This document shows, piece by piece, positions 8,018-17,082 of a stretch of DNA of 53,759 nt. Where the stretch lies: NCBI RefSeq assembly GCF_014180715.1, contig NZ_JACEFC010000015.1, forward strand, positions 1-53,759, in the 5' to 3' direction. The position numbers and the translations under genes are program-made. Positions within the stretch are counted from its first letter, which is position 1; every line of letters starts with the position of its first letter. The notes under the pieces were generated by a model, which searched no databases, was not told the DNA's origin, and saw only the letters and a list, made by a program, of their open reading frames with translations. The DNA comes from Nocardioides stalactiti (GTDB lineage: Bacteria > Actinomycetota > Actinomycetes > Propionibacteriales > Nocardioidaceae).

Positions 8018-11000
8018 GTGGGCCTTCGCTTCGCCGCGCGCTCGCTGGGTGTGGTCGTCCTCTCGTTGAGTCTCGCGGGGGGCTTGGTCCCACCCACGCA
8101 GGCCGGACCGACACCGGCTGCGCGTGCGGCGGTGCTGGTCGATCAGCCGGCCGGCCCCAGCGAGGCAGCGCCGACGAGGCCTCGCCGTTCGAGGCCGACC
8201 GACGACGGCCCGTCGATCTCGAAGCGTGGGTTCCTCGACCCCAAAGCCATCTCTTGCTCGGAACGCAAGAAGCGTTCTCAAAAGCTGCGGCTCAGCGAGG
8301 TCTTCGTCCACCCCGACGTGATCCCCCTCCAGGTCTCGTTCGACAACTTCGGGGTCGACCAGCAGGCAGATGGAGACTCCGGGTACCTGCGCTACAAGTT
8401 CAGCGCCGACGTCACCTTCACGTTCAAGGTCGAAGCCAAGATCGGGGCGTTCTGCGAGCTTGAGGACAAGCGGCAGGATCCCTTCTTCAAGAAGACGATC
8501 GCGCGCGTCTACGGCGTTCCGATCACCTTGGAGGCGAGGCCGGTCTTCGAGCTCGAGATCGGCGCCAAGGGTGCCCTCGAGTTCAGTCACACCCGCACGT
8601 TCTCGATCGATTTCGAGCAGCACGAGGGCGCGCTGCCCTCCGTCAGCACCAGCTTCGCCGAGAAGCGCAACGACATCTCGCGATCGGGTTCGATCGGTGC
8701 CTCCATCAAGCTGGGCGCGAAGCTGACTCTGTTCGGGGGTGTGAACGAGAAGGGCGTTAAGGCTGGCCTCGGGTTCTCGCTCGGGCTGTCGGCGATGATC
8801 GAGGCCAAGAAGCAGGGCGACTGCCTTGACGTGACCTGGAGAGTGCCCCTGGAAGCTTCGCTGCGCGCCGAGGCGTTCATCCACGGATGGGACCTGTGGA
8901 AGGGGGAGCTCAACCTCTTCGACGGCGACCTCTTCAAGAAGTGCTTTACCAAGCCGCAGATCAAGGACAGCCTGCCGGAAGGTATCGTCGGCCAGTACTA
9001 CGACCAGCGGCTCGCGACCGAAGACGACCGCAACGGGACCTGGAGCATCGTTGCTCCTAGCGTGCTTCCTGCGGGCCTGTACCTCGAATCTTCGACCGGC
9101 CGCGTGTTCGGCACCTACCGCGGGGAGCCGGGCGTATTCCGAACGCTGTTCCGATTCGTCGACATCACGCGCACCGAGGCGACGAGGTCGGTTCGCCTGG
9201 ATCTCGCGCCCAAGGACCCCGAAGTCCAAGCTGTCCTGGGCCGGGTCATCAAGGACGATGACGGCCACTCGTGGTACGTCGACAAGAGAGCCTCGCGGCA
9301 CCCGATCCCCAGCACCGACGTGTTCGGTTGCCTCGAAGCACAGGTCGGCTCCGCGATCGCCGTGCGTGACGACCATCGGTCGTTGAATCTTCCTGTGTTC
9401 GAGGACGCCGAGTGCATCAACGCGCGCTCGGGAGACATCCTGCGGCTGTCCGACGGTGAGTCAGCCTTGTTCGAGGACGGCATCCGCCATGCGATCCCCG
9501 ACGGTGGGACGTTCCAATGCCTGGAAGCCAACGGTCACCGGCGGCTCACAGTTCCGCGCTATTTCCTGCTGGACATCCGCGAAGCGTCGCCGTTCAGGTT
9601 CAGCTGCCTCGACGTCGAGGGATCGAAGCGCAAGATCGTCCGTGCAGACAACGGCTCGAGCTGGTACATCGACGGTCGCGGCACAGCGCACTGGATCCCG
9701 AGCACCTCGATCTACGGGTGCCTGACCGGCGCCGGCGTGCCGGTGACGAGGTGGATCGTGCCGCGCAGCCAGATCGGCCTCTTCGGTCAGCCCAAGGAGG
9801 AAGCCCAGTGCGTCACCACCAAGACGGGTGACATCCTCAAGGTCGACCAGGACAGCTACCTGCTCAACGCTGACGGGACGCGGTCGTCGATCCCGGACGG
9901 CAACACCTACGAGTGCCTGGACGCCAACGGACACGACGTGGTCCGGGTGCCGCGCTACTACCTGATGGACCTCCGGTCGGCCCCGGACGCGTCGTTCAGC
10001 TGCTACGACGCCGATCGGGTCAAGGGCAAGGTCGTCCGGGCGAGTGACTCGACCAGCTGGTACATCGACAAGCGCGGTGGTCGGCACTGGATTCCCAACG
10101 GGGGGACGTTCGACTGCATCGAGGGCCAGACGGGCGGGGCGTGGCCGCACACGGTGCCGATCCGTCGGTTGACGCAGACGAAGTACGAGGACGCGTCCTG
10201 CGTCCGGCCGACGCCGGGCAACATCCTCAAGGTCGACCAGGACAGCTACCTCCTCAACGCGGACTGGACGCGGTCGTCGATCCCGGACGGCAACACCTAC
10301 GAGTGCCTGAACGCGAACGGCCACGAGATGGTCCGGGTGCCGCGCTACTACCTGCTCGACCTGAGGGCCGCTCCGGACGCGTCGTTCAACTGCTACGACG
10401 GTCAGCGCGTCAACGGGAAGGTCGTCAGGGCGAGTGACTCGACAAGCTGGTACATCGACAAGCGCGGTGGTCGGCACTGGATCCCTGATGGCGGGACCTT
10501 CGAGTGCATCGCCGCCCAGACCGGCGGCGCCTGGCCGCACACGGTTCCGATCCGTCGCTTGACCCAGACGAAGTATGAGGATGCGGCGTGCGTCCGCGCG
10601 ACGCCCGGCAACATCCTCAAGGTCGACCAGGACAGCTACCTCCTCAACGCGGACTGGACGCGGTCCTCGATCCCGGACGGCAACACCTACGAGTGCCTGG
10701 ACGCCAACGGGCACGACATGATCCGGGTGCCGCGCTACTACCTCCTCGACCTGCGGGCCGCTCCGGACGCGTCCTACAGCTGCTACGACGCCAACCAGGT
10801 CAAGGGCAAGGTGGTCCGCGCCAGCGACGGCACCAGCTGGTACATCGACAAGCGGGGCGGTCGGCACCACATCCCCGACGGTGGGACGTTCCAGTGCATC
10901 GCCGGCCAGACCGGCGGCGCCTGGCCGCACACGGTCCCCATCCGGCGGCTGACCCAGACGAAGTACGAGGACGCCGCCTGCGTCCGCGCGAAGCCCGGCG

Positions 11001-12943
11001 ACGTCCTCAAGGTCGACGAGGACAGCTATGTCGTCAACGCCGACCGGAGCCGGTCGTGGATCTCCTCCGTGCCGACCTTCCACTGCATCCGCGACCGCGG
11101 CGGCGACTTCCTCCGGGTGCCGCGCTACTTCATCGACGACATGCGCGACGCCGGGACGGCCAAGAACTGCATCTCACCCAGCCGGGTCGAGGGCCAGGTC
11201 ATTCGGCGCAACGACGGCGTCTCCTGGGTGGTCATCCACGGCGAGCGACGGCACATCCCGAACTTCACGACCGATGTCTGCGCCCGGGCCGTGCACGGAC
11301 GGACCGTCGCGATGACGGGCCTCGACTACGACGCGGCCGCGTCCATCCCGGAGTCGACCGCAAAGTACGGATGTGACATCGAGGGCGCGATCGTCCAGGC
11401 CGCCGACCGGCCGGAGCCCTATCCGTCGTACCGGGTCAGCGGCGGTACCCGCTACTGGATCCCCGACGGGTGGACCTTCGACTACTGGAAGCGGCGGGGG
11501 CTCCCGGTCGTGCAGGCCACGTCAGAGAGGATCCTCCAGGAGCTGCCCGACGGCGGCCCTGACGAGCAGCACCTGGACCCGGCAGCGATCGGCGGCAACA
11601 CGATCATCCGTCGCACGGACGGCGTCTCCTGGATCGTGGACGTCAACAAGGTGCGTCACCACATCCCGTATGCCCAGGACGACGTCTGCTGGCGGCTGCT
11701 CCGCGGCCGGCCCGTGGTGGCGACGGGGCTGAGCGCTGCCCAGGTGGACGACCTGCGCGAGGACGACCCGTGGCCATGCATCATCGGCGACCGCGTGGTG
11801 AAGAGCTCGAACGGCACGTCCTGGTTCGTGGGGAAGGACAACAAGCGGCACCACATCCCCGACACTGCCACCTTCGCGGTCCTGGCGCGCAAGTACGAGG
11901 TCGTGGGCCCGTGGCCCGCGTCCGAGGTCGAGAAGATCCCGGTGGGCTCGCAGCACGAGAAGCTCTACGACCCGCCGGCGGGCTCGATCATCCGTCGCTC
12001 TGACGGAGTGTCGTGGGTTGTCGACGCCAACCACGTCCGCCACCACATCCCTTACGCGCAGGACGACGTGTGCTGGCGGCTCCTCAAGGGAGCGCCGGTC
12101 CACGCCGTCGGACTGTCGTTCAGCCAGGCGAACGCGCTGGAGGAGCGCGACAAGTGGCCGTGCATCATCGGCAACCGGGTCGTGCGGAGCACGGACGGCA
12201 GGTCATACTTCGTCGGCACCGACAACGTGCGCCACCACATCCGGGACACCGAGACGTTCGGTGAGCTGGACAAGGCCTACGAGGTCGTCGGCCCGTGGGA
12301 CGCCAATGAGGTCGCCAAGCTGCCGCCCGGCAACGACCACCCGCGCCTCATCAACCCGGACTCGGTCCGCAACGGGATCATGTGTCGCAACGGCGACGGT
12401 GTGTGCTGGGTGGTCGACAACAACGCCGTCCGCCACTACATCCCGGCTTACCCCGACCAGTTCTGCCACCAGTACCGATGGGGTACGCCGTTCAAGCGGT
12501 GGGTCGATGGTGACCAGGCGAGCTCACTGAGGGAGGCCGAGGCATGGAGCTGCTCGGTGGACAATTTCGTCGTCGACAGCGACGCCGACTACCTGCTGAC
12601 TGACGGCGGGGGCACCCGGCGCTGGATCCAGGACTGGATGTCCATGCAGTGCTACTCCGAGGGACGGAACGTCATCCGAGCGCCTCAGGGCGACGTGAAC
12701 CGCATTCGTGAAGGCGCCTGGCTGCCGAAGTGTCTGCCTGTCTATGCCATCCGCAACAAGGTGATCACCACCCACGGGGGGTACGCATACCTGATCACGA
12801 ACGACGGGGTCTGGCACTACATCACCGACAACTGGAACTGCATCGTGGCGAACCATGCCGTCTACGCCCGCGACGTCGGGTGGGACCAGGTGAAGGCCTA
12901 CGGCCGCTTCAACGAGGGCAGTCGTGCGGAGTGCTGGATGTAG
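8018..12943 (+). CDS. Very long secreted protein built of about 19 IPD-type modules
   Basis: The protein has 1641 residues from a GTG with AGGAG five bases upstream and a signal peptide ending around residue 30. Residues about 70-320 are a beta-rich domain I do not recognise. Residues about 325-400 look like a putative-Ig (He_PIG) domain (L-P-A-G-L-Y ... T-G-R-V-F-G-T). From about residue 407 to the end runs a chain of roughly 19 modules of 60-67 residues. The pattern is V-(V/I)-(R/K)-x-x-D-G-x-S-W-Y-(V/I)-D, then R-H-x-I-P-D-x-x-T-F-x-C-(L/I), then a variable segment, often closed by a second Cys. Modules alternate between two flavours (S-W-Y-I-D-K-R-G-G-R-H and D-S-Y-L-L-N-A-D). There is no LPxTG and no C-terminal membrane segment. 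I cannot assign a function; a structural or ligand-binding surface protein is the cautious reading. Confidence 0.9.
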   Translation: MGLRFAARSLGVVVLSLSLAGGLVPPTQAGPTPAARAAVLVDQPAGPSEAAPTRPRRSRPTDDGPSISKRGFLDPKAISCSERKKRSQKLRLSEVFVHPDVIPLQVSFDNFGVDQQADGDSGYLRYKFSADVTFTFKVEAKIGAFCELEDKRQDPFFKKTIARVYGVPITLEARPVFELEIGAKGALEFSHTRTFSIDFEQHEGALPSVSTSFAEKRNDISRSGSIGASIKLGAKLTLFGGVNEKGVKAGLGFSLGLSAMIEAKKQGDCLDVTWRVPLEASLRAEAFIHGWDLWKGELNLFDGDLFKKCFTKPQIKDSLPEGIVGQYYDQRLATEDDRNGTWSIVAPSVLPAGLYLESSTGRVFGTYRGEPGVFRTLFRFVDITRTEATRSVRLDLAPKDPEVQAVLGRVIKDDDGHSWYVDKRASRHPIPSTDVFGCLEAQVGSAIAVRDDHRSLNLPVFEDAECINARSGDILRLSDGESALFEDGIRHAIPDGGTFQCLEANGHRRLTVPRYFLLDIREASPFRFSCLDVEGSKRKIVRADNGSSWYIDGRGTAHWIPSTSIYGCLTGAGVPVTRWIVPRSQIGLFGQPKEEAQCVTTKTGDILKVDQDSYLLNADGTRSSIPDGNTYECLDANGHDVVRVPRYYLMDLRSAPDASFSCYDADRVKGKVVRASDSTSWYIDKRGGRHWIPNGGTFDCIEGQTGGAWPHTVPIRRLTQTKYEDASCVRPTPGNILKVDQDSYLLNADWTRSSIPDGNTYECLNANGHEMVRVPRYYLLDLRAAPDASFNCYDGQRVNGKVVRASDSTSWYIDKRGGRHWIPDGGTFECIAAQTGGAWPHTVPIRRLTQTKYEDAACVRATPGNILKVDQDSYLLNADWTRSSIPDGNTYECLDANGHDMIRVPRYYLLDLRAAPDASYSCYDANQVKGKVVRASDGTSWYIDKRGGRHHIPDGGTFQCIAGQTGGAWPHTVPIRRLTQTKYEDAACVRAKPGDVLKVDEDSYVVNADRSRSWISSVPTFHCIRDRGGDFLRVPRYFIDDMRDAGTAKNCISPSRVEGQVIRRNDGVSWVVIHGERRHIPNFTTDVCARAVHGRTVAMTGLDYDAAASIPESTAKYGCDIEGAIVQAADRPEPYPSYRVSGGTRYWIPDGWTFDYWKRRGLPVVQATSERILQELPDGGPDEQHLDPAAIGGNTIIRRTDGVSWIVDVNKVRHHIPYAQDDVCWRLLRGRPVVATGLSAAQVDDLREDDPWPCIIGDRVVKSSNGTSWFVGKDNKRHHIPDTATFAVLARKYEVVGPWPASEVEKIPVGSQHEKLYDPPAGSIIRRSDGVSWVVDANHVRHHIPYAQDDVCWRLLKGAPVHAVGLSFSQANALEERDKWPCIIGNRVVRSTDGRSYFVGTDNVRHHIRDTETFGELDKAYEVVGPWDANEVAKLPPGNDHPRLINPDSVRNGIMCRNGDGVCWVVDNNAVRHYIPAYPDQFCHQYRWGTPFKRWVDGDQASSLREAEAWSCSVDNFVVDSDADYLLTDGGGTRRWIQDWMSMQCYSEGRNVIRAPQGDVNRIREGAWLPKCLPVYAIRNKVITTHGGYAYLITNDGVWHYITDNWNCIVANHAVYARDVGWDQVKAYGRFNEGSRAECWM
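9831..11150 (+). repeat. 390-bp tandem DNA repeats inside the module protein
   Basis: The landmark (A/C)ATCCTCAA recurs at 9831, 10221 and 10611, and as ACGTCCTCAA at 11001, spaced exactly 390 bases. The three full units (9831-11000) are strongly conserved at the base level and each encodes one pair of modules (130 residues). A partial fourth unit is more diverged. The remaining modules are conserved only as protein, so these are the most recent duplications. Confidence 0.9.
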
Positions 12944-12944
12944 G

Positions 12945-14201
12945 TCATCCGCTCACCGCCCACGACCGCTTGGCCCATAGCGCATCCATCCGTGCCCGGA
13001 TGTTCTCGGTGCCGGGCGGGAGGTCGGTGGCGGCCACGGCTTCGTGGACCTGCTCCAAGGTCGAGCGCACAGCGGACTCAGCCTGCCGGCGCGGCATGCC
13101 CCAGGTCACGCCTTCTGCCACGAGATCGTGGACGTCGACCCAGTCGATGTTGGTGCGGCCGGCGATGACGTGGCCGGTGCCCTTGAAGCGCGGGTTCAGG
13201 TACATGACGGGCGCCGTGTCGTAGAGCGGCGCGAGGGTGACCTCGCCCGACCCGGCGATGAGGAGGGAGTAGTTCTTCGAGTGCGCGTCGCCGTTGCCGA
13301 TGACGACGTTGAACGCGACGGCGCGCAGTAGGTCTGCACGAAACTGTGCGGGGCTCGCCGTCCGATCTGCCGCAAGCCGGACGAGGCGGGACAGCCGGCT
13401 CCCGTGACGCTCGAATTCCGCCATGCCCTCGTACTTCGCTTCGGGCTCCAGGCCGAGTGCCTGGCAGAAGTCCTCCTGGTGGGTCCGCCTCCCGTCAGGT
13501 GAGCGGTCGTAGCGGGTGACCACGATGGCGAGACGGTCACCGAAGGTCGTGAGCTCGCTCTCGGCAGCGGACAGTCCTGCGCGCTCGGCGACGCGAAGCG
13601 CCCAGTCCTCGGCCTCGACAAGGTGCGGGACGGCGACGGCCAGCTGCGGTTCCGGTTTGACGAGGTGGGTCGACGCGGCGCCTCCCTCGGGGAGCCCCCA
13701 CGCGCCGTCGGCGAGTCGGGTGAGGAGGACCTTCTCCTGGATGCCGGCCAGTGAGGCCTGGGGAAGGTCGCCGGCGTGGAGGTGGTACGTCGGGAGATCG
13801 CCCACCAGCTGGGTGACCTGGACATCGGAAAGCCGGCGGACGGTGCCGCCATCGGGGACCGCGCTCGTCGGGAGGAACTGCACCGCGCCCGCGCACTCCC
13901 CGCCCACCTGGCGAAGGATCGCCATCTTGTCGATCGACGGCACACCGAGGGCCGAGGCCACGTGCTGGCGCAGCGAGCCTTCGGGGAGGAGCCCTTCGAG
14001 GAAGGCCGAGACCGGCCGGCGATCGCGGTGGTCCGATACCGGCCGATGCTGGACCGGGATGGCGAGGGAGAGGACGCGCGCGCCCTCGCCGTGGATGTCG
14101 AGGGCCTCGTCGGTGAAGGTCAAGCGGTAGCGATATCGGCTCGGCTCGGTCAGGTCTGCGACGTGGCGGCCGTAGAGCCAGATGGCCAGGGCGTCACCCA
14201 C
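12945..14201 (-). CDS. hipA: HipA-family toxin kinase
   Basis: The protein has 418 residues from a GTG at 14201. An N-terminal HipA subdomain (about 1-110, with L-S-L-A-I-P-V) is followed by the kinase core: a Gly-rich loop with S-T-H-L-V-K-P near residue 175, the catalytic N-G-D-A-H-S-K-N-Y-S-L-L near 310, and the metal-binding L-Y-D-T-A-P. HipA toxins are Ser/Thr kinases; Escherichia coli HipA phosphorylates glutamyl-tRNA synthetase and causes dormancy. The start overlaps the hipB stop by eight bases, so the two are translationally coupled. Its stop lies one base from that of the convergent module protein, with no terminator between. Confidence 0.93.
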   Translation of the reverse strand: MGDALAIWLYGRHVADLTEPSRYRYRLTFTDEALDIHGEGARVLSLAIPVQHRPVSDHRDRRPVSAFLEGLLPEGSLRQHVASALGVPSIDKMAILRQVGGECAGAVQFLPTSAVPDGGTVRRLSDVQVTQLVGDLPTYHLHAGDLPQASLAGIQEKVLLTRLADGAWGLPEGGAASTHLVKPEPQLAVAVPHLVEAEDWALRVAERAGLSAAESELTTFGDRLAIVVTRYDRSPDGRRTHQEDFCQALGLEPEAKYEGMAEFERHGSRLSRLVRLAADRTASPAQFRADLLRAVAFNVVIGNGDAHSKNYSLLIAGSGEVTLAPLYDTAPVMYLNPRFKGTGHVIAGRTNIDWVDVHDLVAEGVTWGMPRRQAESAVRSTLEQVHEAVAATDLPPGTENIRARMDALWAKRSWAVSG

Positions 14202-14439
14202 GGTCCGTCACCTCGACGTGGGCGAACTTGGGCGTCACCACCAAGCCGTAGCCGCACTCGGACAGGGCCCGCAGTGCGGTGTCCATCCCCACTGACTCGC
14301 CCCGCTCGAGCCGGGACACGGTCATCCGAGTGACGCCGAGGAGCTCCGCCAGATCGGCCTGCTGCCAACCCTTGAGCTTGCGCGCGCGGCGAACCGCCTC
14401 CCCGAGCTCGACGGAGGTCCAGGCGCGCCAATGATTCAT
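14194..14439 (-). CDS. hipB: HipB-like XRE antitoxin and repressor
   Basis: The protein has 81 residues and one helix-turn-helix of the XRE/Cro type: A-D-L-A-E-L-L-G-V-T-R-M-T-V-S-R-L-E-R-G spans about residues 29-48. It is the expected partner that binds HipA and represses the hipBA promoter. The C-terminus Y-G-L-V-V-T-P-K fits the HipB family. A TATTAT box lies only six bases upstream of the ATG, so the gene is probably leaderless. Confidence 0.92.
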   Translation of the reverse strand: MNHWRAWTSVELGEAVRRARKLKGWQQADLAELLGVTRMTVSRLERGESVGMDTALRALSECGYGLVVTPKFAHVEVTDRG

Positions 14440-14527
14440 ATATCGATAATATGCCTGGCAGCACTGGGATGCACGCTATTTCGCTCACCGCGCACATCGG
14501 GAGTGGATGCGCGATATTTCGATCCTG
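14440..14527 (-). promoter_or_regulatory. hipBA promoter with candidate HipB operators
   Basis: On the minus strand the -10 TATTAT occupies 14451-14446, followed by CGATAT and the hipB ATG. Upstream, two 13-bp direct repeats of the form CG(C/A)TATTTCG(C/A)TC lie at 14474-14486 and 14512-14524, 38 bases apart. A TATCGATA palindrome straddles the -10/start interval. These A+T-rich elements stand out in a G+C-rich background and are the best candidates for HipB autoregulation. Confidence 0.55.
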
Positions 14528-15793
14528 TTATGCCGAGGCCGGCTCGCCGTCGGGGCCGATGGTGCCCTCGCAGCCGGGCTCGCTGGTGCCGTCGTCGGAG
14601 GGGGCCCGCAGGTCGGGGGAGGAGGTGTCGACCGGGCCGGGCGGGTCGGCCGAGGGCGTCCCGTCGGTCCCGTCGGTGCCTCCTGAAGTGGGGTTGTCGG
14701 TCGGGTCGGTCGGGTCGTCCGTCGGGCACGGCTCGTCCGTGGGGTCCGTGGGGTCCGTCGGGTCCGTCGGGTCAGTGGGGTCCGTCGGATCCGTCGGGTC
14801 CGTGGGGTCCGTGGGTTCCGACGGGTCGTCGGTCGGCTCCCACGTCACCGGGTCGCTCGGTCCGTCGGTCGGGTCGGGCTCGTCGGACGGTCCGTCGGTC
14901 GGCTCGTCGGTCGGCCCGTCGGTCGGCAGGTCGGACGGCAGGTCGGTCGGATACTCCGGTACGACGATGGGGTCGAGCTCCATGCCGGCCTCGAGCTGAG
15001 CGCGGTAGCCGCGGTCGACGGCGAGCACGGTCTCGACGAACGTGCGGTCGTCGTTGATGAGGCGGACGCCCTGGACCCGGCCGACCCGGCGGCGCAGGTC
15101 GTCGTCGCCGGAGCACAGGAGGACCGAGACGGCGAGCGCGGCGTCGTCGATGTCGTAGGGGTTGCGCCGGCCGTCGTCGTCGCCGTCGACGCCGACGACC
15201 GCCCACGTGGACGGTGCGAGCTGGAGCGGGCCGACCGGCCGGTCGTAGCGCGGGTCGTTGTCGGTCCGTCCGGCGTCGGAGTCCGGGAGCCGTCGGCCGC
15301 GGTCGTCGCGGAGCGGGCGGCCGGTGAAGCGCGGCTTCATGACGCCCCGGCGGTCGAGGGAGCGGCCGGCCTTGCTGCCGTGGCCGGTCACGACCTGTCC
15401 GACGGCGGCGATCAGCGGCCAGTCGAGACGACAGCTCCGGTCGGCCTCGGCGAGGACCGCCTCGGCCCGCTGGTAGGCGCCGAGCGCGGCAGCCGGGATG
15501 TCGCCGACCTGGGGCCCGTCGGCCGCGACGAGGGTGATGTCGGGGATGCCGACGGGGGCCTCGCGGATGTCGACCGGCGGCGGCAGCGGCTCAGCCGTCC
15601 GGGTGGTCGCCGACGTCGCCGGAGCCTCGGCCGGCGGGCGCGCAGAGGGGTTGCCGTCAGTGCCGGTGAGGGCGACCGCCGCGGCGGTGATCGTGACCGA
15701 GGTGAGCGCCAGCGCCGACAGGACCGACGTGACGACCGCACGCCGAACGGGGCTGGTGGCCCTCGCGCGTTCCATGCGGTGTCGGGGAGTCAT
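14528..15793 (-). CDS. Transglycosylase-like secreted/anchored protein, catalytic Glu replaced
   Basis: The protein has 421 residues from the ATG at 15793. A basic N-terminus and one hydrophobic segment (about 20-45) indicate export or an N-terminal anchor. Residues about 115-275 resemble actinobacterial lytic murein transglycosylases: W-P-L-I-A-A-V-G, G-H-G-S-K-A-G, G-P-L-Q-L-A-P-S-T-W and R-N-P-Y-D-I-D-D-A. In that family the segment before the G-H-G reads like G-R-V-E-S-x-H-G with Glu as general acid. Here it is G-Q-V-V-T-G-H-G, so the Glu is Val and cleavage is unlikely. The last 150 residues are a Pro/Thr/Asp-rich tail with about nine P-T-D triplets in a row. It may bind rather than cut peptidoglycan. 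Confidence 0.82.
   Translation of the reverse strand: MTPRHRMERARATSPVRRAVVTSVLSALALTSVTITAAAVALTGTDGNPSARPPAEAPATSATTRTAEPLPPPVDIREAPVGIPDITLVAADGPQVGDIPAAALGAYQRAEAVLAEADRSCRLDWPLIAAVGQVVTGHGSKAGRSLDRRGVMKPRFTGRPLRDDRGRRLPDSDAGRTDNDPRYDRPVGPLQLAPSTWAVVGVDGDDDGRRNPYDIDDAALAVSVLLCSGDDDLRRRVGRVQGVRLINDDRTFVETVLAVDRGYRAQLEAGMELDPIVVPEYPTDLPSDLPTDGPTDEPTDGPSDEPDPTDGPSDPVTWEPTDDPSEPTDPTDPTDPTDPTDPTDPTDPTDPTDEPCPTDDPTDPTDNPTSGGTDGTDGTPSADPPGPVDTSSPDLRAPSDDGTSEPGCEGTIGPDGEPASA
14736..14820 (-). repeat. 9-bp tandem repeat coding the P-T-D tail
   Basis: About nine imperfect copies of TCCGT(C/G)GGG (plus strand) lie head to tail. Each encodes Pro-Thr-Asp on the minus strand. Because the period is a multiple of three, slippage changes tail length without changing frame. 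Confidence 0.8.
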
Positions 15794-15952
15794 CGGCAGT
15801 CCTCGTGGTCGACCTCCATGATGCGGCCGTTCGGGCCCGCCGCAAACCGAAATCCACAACTTTCATCCGGTCGGACGACGGGTGGGGTCACTGAGGACGC
15901 GGGAGGACCCGCACGGTGGCCGCCGCGAATGGCCCCGGTCCACCCCGCCCCG

Positions 15953-15958
15953 TAACCT
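15953..15958 (+). promoter_or_regulatory. -10 element of prfB (leaderless)
   Basis: TAACCT fits TANNNT and lies eight bases before the GTG at 15967. No Shine-Dalgarno is present, so prfB is probably transcribed from its first codon. Confidence 0.45.
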
Positions 15959-15966
15959 TGCCCCTT

Positions 15967-17082
15967 GTGGCAGGCCCCGAGTACGACACCGAGATCAAGC
16001 AGCTCACCGCGACGATGCACACCATCGAGCAGGTGCTCGACCTGGCTGCCATGCAGCGGGAGATCGACGAGCTCGGTGTCCAGGTGGCTGCGCCCGACCT
16101 GTGGGACGACCAGGCCAACGCCACCAAGGTGACCGGCCGCCTCTCCTCGCTCCAGGGCCAGGTCGAGCGCTTCGAGGCCCTGCGTGGCCGGATCGACGAC
16201 CTCGGCATCCTCGTCGAGCTCGCCCAGGAGGAGGCCGACGCCGACAGCCTGGCCGAGGCGGACGCCGAGCTGGTCAAGATCAAGAAGGCGGTCGAGGCCC
16301 TCGAGGTCCGCACCCTCCTCAACGGGGAGTACGACGAGCGCGAGGCGATCGTGACGATCCGCTCCGGCGCGGGCGGCGTCGACGCCGCCGACTTCGCCGA
16401 GTCGCTGATGCGCATGTACACGCGCTGGGCCGAGCGCAACAACTACTCGGTCGAGATCTACGACGTGTCCTACGCCGAGGAGGCCGGCATCAAGTCGGCC
16501 GAGTTCGCGATCCACGCGCCCTACGGCTACGGCACCCTCTCGGTCGAGGCCGGCACCCACCGACTGGTGCGGATCAGCCCGTTCGACAACCAGGGCCGCC
16601 GCCAGACCAGCTTCGCCGCGGTCGAGGTCGTGCCGGTGCTCGAGCAGACCGACGAGATCGAGATCGACGAGAACGACATCCGCACCGACGTGTTCCGCTC
16701 CGGCGGGCCCGGTGGTCAGTCGGTCAACACGACCGACTCCGCCGTCCGGCTGACCCACATCCCCACCGGCCTGGTCGTGAGCTGCCAGAACGAGAAGAGC
16801 CAGCTGCAGAACAAGGCCAGCGCGATGGTGGTCCTCAAGGCGAAGCTCCTGGCGCTGAAGAAGGCCGAGGAGGCTGCCCAGATCAAGGACCTCAAGGGCG
16901 ACGTCCAGGCGAGCTGGGGCGACCAGATGCGCAACTACGTTCTCAACCCGTACCAGATCGTCAAGGACCTGCGCACCGGCCACGAGAGCGGCAACCCGCA
17001 GGCCGTTTTCGACGGCGAGATCGACGCGTTCCTCGAGGCCGGCATCCGCTGGCGCCGCAACGCCGACAAGGCGGCCGACTAA
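15967..17082 (+). CDS. prfB: Peptide chain release factor 2
   Basis: The protein has 371 residues. It carries the RF2-specific S-P-F tripeptide (V-R-I-S-P-F-D), which reads UGA/UAA, and the universal G-G-Q loop ([10 protein letters not shown]) that triggers peptidyl-tRNA hydrolysis in the ribosome. The reading frame is continuous through the N-terminal region, so the programmed +1 frameshift of Escherichia coli prfB is absent. The start at 15967 is preferred over an in-frame GTG at 15916 because it matches the family N-terminus and follows a -10 box. The stop overlaps the convergent small gene by four bases. It marks the start of the conserved prfB-ftsEX-smpB-ssrA neighbourhood. Confidence 0.97.
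   Translation: MAGPEYDTEIKQLTATMHTIEQVLDLAAMQREIDELGVQVAAPDLWDDQANATKVTGRLSSLQGQVERFEALRGRIDDLGILVELAQEEADADSLAEADAELVKIKKAVEALEVRTLLNGEYDEREAIVTIRSGAGGVDAADFAESLMRMYTRWAERNNYSVEIYDVSYAEEAGIKSAEFAIHAPYGYGTLSVEAGTHRLVRISPFDNQGRRQTSFAAVEVVPVLEQTDEIEIDENDIRTDVFRSGGPGGQSVNTTDSAVRLTHIPTGLVVSCQNEKSQLQNKASAMVVLKAKLLALKKAEEAAQIKDLKGDVQASWGDQMRNYVLNPYQIVKDLRTGHESGNPQAVFDGEIDAFLEAGIRWRRNADKAAD

Noticed and set aside
15967..16100. Programmed +1 frameshift in prfB
   Set aside because: The frame is continuous from GTG to the S-P-F and G-G-Q motifs and there is no in-frame UGA in the early region.
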